From positions 1 through 20,373 of the forward strand of contig URTS01000018.1 of the NCBI GenBank assembly GCA_900550685.1: DNA of 20,373 nucleotides, given 5' to 3'. A program made the position numbers and the translations under genes. This DNA is from an uncultured Oscillibacter sp. Lineage in GTDB: Bacteria > Bacillota > Clostridia > Oscillospirales > Oscillospiraceae. The notes under the pieces were generated by a model that was not told the DNA's origin, ran no database searches, and was given only the letters and a program-made list of their open reading frames with translations. Within the stretch, counting starts at the first letter, position 1. Every line of letters starts with the position of its first letter. Positions 15,346 to 20,373 of the stretch are shown here, one piece after another.

Positions 15346-15376
15346 GGAGCATGTGCTCCTGGACGCCATTTTTCTT
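15335..15376 (+). terminator. Leader terminator (attenuator) of glnN
   Basis: Bases 15335-15350 pair with 15355-15370 as 15 base pairs with one U-U mismatch and an AUGU loop. The T-rich run TTTCTTTTT follows. It sits between the promoter and the start codon at 15451, so it must be an attenuator. Its 5' arm includes the whole AAUGGC loop of the competing hairpin. Confidence 0.88.
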
Positions 15377-15450
15377 TTTATTGCCCATTCTATTGTAATA
15401 AACCGGCAGGGCTGGACCCCGCCGCCGGATTCAGGAAGGAGTTCTTCATT

Positions 15451-17550
<2,100 letters not shown>

Positions 17551-17600
17551 TTTCTCCTTTCCCTTTGTTTTTCATTTTTTTCTTCTTAATTTGTGCCAGC

Positions 17601-17627
17601 AGGCCATGGGCGCAATGCCCATGGCCT
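17601..17627. repeat. GC-rich hairpin downstream of glnN without a T-run
   Basis: An 11-bp perfect inverted repeat (17601-17611 with 17617-17627) has a 5-base centre (GCAAT). Neither strand shows a run of T after it, so it is not a typical intrinsic terminator. It may stabilise the 3' end of the glnN transcript. Confidence 0.5.
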
Positions 17628-17846
17628 ACGTCACATTCAGGACCACCCTCTGCAAGCCGGTTATCCGGCCGAATCTGTTGTTCCCGTCCGTCAATTGCCG
17701 CTCCCGCAAACCGGGAGACTCCGGCCTATGCAGAATTTCCAAAAACCAGCTTTCCCTTCTTGAACGCCGTCACCCTGTCATCCGTTCCCATGACTGCCCC
17801 GGATGTCCCTCGGGCGCATTGTTTTTTCTCATACGGCACACAGCAA

Positions 17847-17883
17847 AACAGAGCCGGGACCCTGATCGGGTCCCGGCTCTGTT
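17847..17883. terminator. Bidirectional terminator between glnN and the surface-protein gene
   Basis: A 16-bp perfect stem (17847-17862 with 17868-17883) has a 5-base loop (TGATC), flanked by AAA before and TTT...CTTTT after, so each strand has T residues downstream. It ends the convergent transcripts. The stretch 17551-17918 has no gene. Confidence 0.92.
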
Positions 17884-17918
17884 TACTTTTGCATGGAAAC
17901 GGGCAACTGCTTCAAATC

Positions 17919-19475
17919 TCAGTTCTCGTAACGGGTCCAGTTGGGATCCTTGTTCATGCCGGTCCAGGTCTCATAGTTACCGGCCTTGTGCTTGTAATCA
18001 TGAGAGTTGGTGGCCTCCTGAACAGCCAGATAGAACCAGTCGCCGGGGTTGCAGTCCGGCCAGACGTTCATGCTGGAAAGCAGGTCGCCGTTCTCCTCGG
18101 GGATGCGGTTCAGCACACGATTGATCATGGTCATGGCCTGGGCGCGGGTAATGTAGGTATCAGGACGGAAGGTGCCGTCCTCGAAGCCCTTGATCCACCC
18201 CAGCTCCGCAGCCCGCTCGATGTACTTCTCAGCCCAGTGGCCCTTGATATCCGTGAAGCTCTGGGTGCCGCTGCTCTTGCCGGTGTCGAACCGGGCGCAG
18301 ATGGCGGCGAACTGAGCGCGGGTGATGGGCGCCTTGGGGTCGAAGGTCGTGGTGCTGCGGCCCTGCACGATGCCCAGGCCCGTCATGGTGGAGATAGCGG
18401 TGTTGGCCTAGTAATTGTCAGGCACATCGGTGTAGGTGTTGCTGGTGAGGAGGTTGCCGTCCCGGACGGAATCCTTCAGCAGACGGAAGAAGATAGTGGT
18501 GGTCTCCGCGCGGGAGATCAGGCCATAGGGGCGCACATTGCCGTCCTTGTAGCCGATGACATAGGCGAAGTGGTCGCTGTCGTTCAGCAGATCGGGGGTA
18601 GTGCCGCGGTAGTTCTGCACGGTGTCCGCGTTTTTGACGGCGGTGCTCAGGCTGTCGGAGAAGTCCTTGGCCTTGATCTTATGCTCCGCGCTGTCCAGAA
18701 CGTAGCCCTCGGGGGCGGTGAGCTCGGTGTAGTAGATCTCGTCCTTCGTGCACAGTTTGTTATAGTCTCTTTCGTCCAGGCTGAACACCGCATAGCCCTC
18801 GCTGCTGGAGGTAGCGGTGGCAATCTGCTTGTCGTCCACATTCACCCTAATCCCAAGCTTCCCCTTGGGTATTTCAAAAGACTTGTCCCCGATATACAGT
18901 TTATAATCAGACCAGCCGTCATCCTGAATCTTGACAGACAGGTATCCAGTCTCTCCGTACTTTTGGGCAAAATACTTTCCGGAATTATTTTGAACATCCC
19001 GATAAGTAAAGCTTCCGGCAGATACATAGGTAGGCTCACCTACCGCACGCGCCACAGTTACCTTCTGGTAGTTACCGTCCGCGGCCTTGTAGTAAACCTC
19101 CTTGTTTCTGGTGTATTCATCCAAAAGTTCCTGATTGGTCGCGGGACGTGTTTGATTTTTCTTTGCCTTATAGCGAATCTCCGTATACCCTTTGAGTACA
19201 TCATTAGAAAACTCATCGTCCATGGAACCGGAGACATCCAGTACCAGCACAATGTCACAGGGTTCGGTCTTGCTGACGGAAACCGTCTCACCCTTCGCAT
19301 AGGCCTCCATGGTGATCTTATACGTTCCATCTTCGCCTTCCGGGGCGACCGTTTTTACAAAGGACAGCCCGGTATCTGGCTCCGGTGTGCCCTCCTCGGC
19401 CGCAAGTGCGCTGACAGGCAGTAAGGACCACAGCATCACAAAAGGCAGCAGTCCCGCCCAAAAGCGTCGTTTCAT
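17919..19475 (-). pseudogene. Secreted VWA / Cna-B-like / SLH surface protein, broken by an in-frame TAG
   Basis: Read through, the frame is 518 residues. It has a signal peptide (1-25, cleavage near ALAAEE), then the start of a von Willebrand A domain with the MIDAS motif DVSGS (80-84). The rest of the VWA core is missing. A Cna-B/SpaA-like piece ends in ELTAPEGYVLDSAEHKIKAK, and three SLH motifs follow (from about 300), which normally bind cell-wall polymers. Codon 356 (18410-18408) is TAG where the second SLH motif should have its conserved Trp (DVPDNY-stop-ANTAIS). The frame after it is intact to 17919. The start at 19475 is set by AAGGAA about 9 bases upstream and by the signal peptide. 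Without read-through the product loses two SLH repeats and is probably poorly anchored. Confidence 0.85.
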
Positions 19476-19570
19476 GTTCTCGTTCCTTCCTTTCTTTCTG
19501 TTTAGTTTTTCCGGAGACTCCCCAACCGGTGTTTTCCCTGCCACCGGCATCTTCGGGTCACACACTTTCT

Positions 19571-19596
19571 TCCTACATCTGGCACCAGATGTAGGA
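19571..19596. repeat. Perfect inverted repeat in the leader of the surface-protein gene
   Basis: TCCTACATCTGG (19571-19582) is repeated inverted at 19585-19596 with 2 bases between. It lies between the predicted promoter and start of the minus-strand gene, about 96 bases before the ATG. It could be an operator or a leader hairpin; no T-run follows on the minus strand. Confidence 0.6.
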
Positions 19597-19639
19597 CATG
19601 AATCTTATCAATTCAAGTGTGAACCAGTATTTTTATAAA

Positions 19640-19648
19640 ATTATATCA
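19640..19648 (-). promoter_or_regulatory. Extended -10 promoter candidate for the surface-protein gene
   Basis: On the minus strand TGATATAAT (19648-19640) is a perfect -10 with the TGn extension. No good -35 is seen 17 bases upstream. The leader would be about 158 bases. Confidence 0.5.
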
Positions 19649-19764
19649 CATATTTGCTTATGCCTGTGTTCTCTTTCGCTTCTCACGGAAGTCACCATAT
19701 ATGCGCCGTCCGCCACGTTCTTTTTGTCTTTTTACCCAAATTTCCGAAAAACGCAAAAAAACAG

Positions 19765-19793
19765 TTGACTTTTCTTTACGGGTTTGATATTAT
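19765..19793 (+). promoter_or_regulatory. Upstream promoter candidate (P1) before the final gene
   Basis: TTGACT (19765-19770) and TATTAT (19788-19793) are 17 bases apart, with TG one base before the -10. Transcription would begin about at the hairpin 19801-19818. Confidence 0.55.
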
Positions 19794-19800
19794 AATCCTC

Positions 19801-19838
19801 GCCCCGTGAGAACGGGGCAGGAAATCAAAAAGATTTCC
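19801..19838 (+). other. Two adjacent hairpins at the predicted 5' end of the P1 transcript
   Basis: The first is a 7-bp stem (19801-19807 with 19812-19818) with the GNRA loop GAGA. Then comes a 7-bp stem (19820-19826 with 19832-19838) with loop AAAAA. No T-run follows on the + strand. I do not recognise a known riboswitch or small RNA. Confidence 0.5.
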
Positions 19839-19859
19839 AAAAAGAAATTGAAAAAGTTG

Positions 19860-19888
19860 TTGACAAAGCGAAAACAACGTGATAAAAT
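19860..19888 (+). promoter_or_regulatory. Strong promoter candidate (P2) before the final gene
   Basis: TTGACA (19860-19865) and TAAAAT (19883-19888) are 17 bases apart. The flanks resemble the glnN promoter (TTGAAAAAG before the -35, GAAAAC in the spacer). The leader to 20110 would be about 215 bases. Confidence 0.7.
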
Positions 19889-19990
19889 ATCGGACGTTGC
19901 CGCTGAGAACAGCAACAACATGAACCTTGAAAATGAAAGATATTATATGATTCCTCTTACAAAAGTGGAAAAATAGAAAAAAGTTAGAAA

Positions 19991-20029
19991 AAATCTAAAA
20001 AAATTTCAACCAAATCTAATAAAAATCTA
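19991..20029 (+). repeat. Three phased direct repeats AAATCTA
   Basis: AAATCTA occurs at 19991, 20012 and 20023, spaced 21 and 11 bases, i.e. about two turns and one turn of DNA, so on one face of the helix. The last copy abuts a weak -35 (TGGAAA, 20030-20035). The pattern suggests an activator site, but chance is possible in such AT-rich DNA. Confidence 0.4.
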
Positions 20030-20058
20030 TGGAAATTTACCGAGAAATCAGATAAAAT
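20030..20058 (+). promoter_or_regulatory. Proximal promoter candidate (P3) before the final gene
   Basis: TGGAAA (20030-20035) and TAAAAT (20053-20058) are 17 bases apart. The weak -35 behind phased repeats would fit an activator-dependent promoter. Confidence 0.4.
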
Positions 20059-20109
20059 AGATTCACTAAGGCACAGAAAGGAATCGAAATCAAAAAGGAG
20101 GTAAAAAGA

Positions 20110-20373
20110 ATGAAGAAAAGTAAGATTTTTTCTGTAGTATTGGCGATGTTTTTGATTCTGACACTGAACGTTGGAGCTGTGAGGGCAGCAGATACCGCCA
20201 GAATTTATCTGGATGCCGTTCAGGCAAAGAGTGGTATCGTGACCGTTTCCTGTAAAGCAGAGAACGTGGGCAAGATCAGCAACGGAAAATTAAGGATTAC
20301 ATACGCAGCCGACAAACTGCATCTGGTAAAGACAGAGGCAGGAGATGGACTGAAAAAAGGTAATTTTCAGACG
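20110..20373 (+). CDS. Secreted protein with cohesin-like N-terminal region (3' end outside window)
   Basis: Eighty-eight codons are visible. A signal peptide covers about residues 1-27 (positive MKKSK, hydrophobic core, cleavage near VRAAD). The following part (ARIYLDAV, GIVTVSCKAENV, GKLRITYAADKLHLVKTEAGDGL) has the strand order and the yD...L.l..v..G.gl pattern of cohesin or related carbohydrate-binding beta-sandwich domains. The start is supported by a full AAGGAGGT (20095-20102), 7 bases upstream. Base composition is lower in GC than the metabolic genes, similar to other surface-protein loci. The domain is incomplete, so function stays open; it may be a large adhesin or a cell-surface glycan protein. 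Confidence 0.7.
   Translation, partial: MKKSKIFSVVLAMFLILTLNVGAVRAADTARIYLDAVQAKSGIVTVSCKAENVGKISNGKLRITYAADKLHLVKTEAGDGLKKGNFQT

Noticed and set aside
15145..15376. Glutamine riboswitch (glnA RNA or downstream-peptide type)
   Set aside because: I could not see the conserved core of those RNAs; the overlapping hexaloop and terminator fit ANTAR control better.
15277..15450. Longer N-terminus for glnN starting at 15277
   Set aside because: It would translate the -35, -10, hexaloop and terminator. The ATG at 15451 has a good ribosome site and gives the normal GSIII N-terminus.
18387..19565. Two separate genes for the surface protein (17919-18386 and 18408-19565)
   Set aside because: They are in the same frame, separated by one TAG in the middle of an SLH motif, and the downstream part has no ribosome site or signal peptide. 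It is one interrupted gene.

Overview
The window looks like chromosomal DNA from a GC-rich gut clostridium, probably order Oscillospirales (Oscillospiraceae-like). This is inferred from the WalRK-accessory gene order, a three-piece glutamate synthase, a type III glutamine synthetase, an ANTAR regulator and an SLH surface protein. No rRNA, tRNA, CRISPR array, insertion sequence or phage gene was seen.

Layout. (1) 1-4737, + strand: end of a WalRK-type accessory cluster: a YycH-like gene cut by the window edge, yycI-like, murA (own promoter), the metallo-hydrolase yycJ, and rlmH. (2) 4773-6500, +: an alpha-phosphohexomutase, ending at a hairpin terminator shared with the facing operon. (3) 15123 down to 6646, - strand: a tightly packed run of seven genes. 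They are three glutamate synthase pieces (amidotransferase, FMN/FeS domain, GXGXG domain), a short GSI-like glutamine synthetase, an ANTAR regulator, CTP synthase and GMP synthase. (4) 15451-17550, +: type III glutamine synthetase, divergent from the seven-gene run. (5) 17919-19475, -: a decayed VWA/Cna-B/SLH surface-protein gene broken by one in-frame TAG. (6) 19476-20109: an AT-rich intergenic region with several promoters, hairpins and phased repeats, leading to a secreted protein (20110 onward) that is cut by the window end.

The most notable part is the divergent control region 15124-15450. Back-to-back sigma-A-type promoters share an A/T-rich inverted repeat. Each transcript begins with a leader in which a hairpin with the identical hexaloop AAUGGC (A at 1, G at 4, as ANTAR proteins prefer) overlaps the 5' arm of an intrinsic terminator. 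The loop-proximal 10-mer is identical in both leaders, while the next stem pairs differ but stay paired. The operon behind one leader encodes an ANTAR protein whose receiver domain has lost its phospho-acceptor aspartate. Next to it is a GSI-like protein with a Lys where GS normally has its flap Glu. I propose a self-contained antitermination circuit that controls both glutamine synthesis (GSIII, glutamate synthase) and two glutamine-using nucleotide aminations (CTP, GMP).
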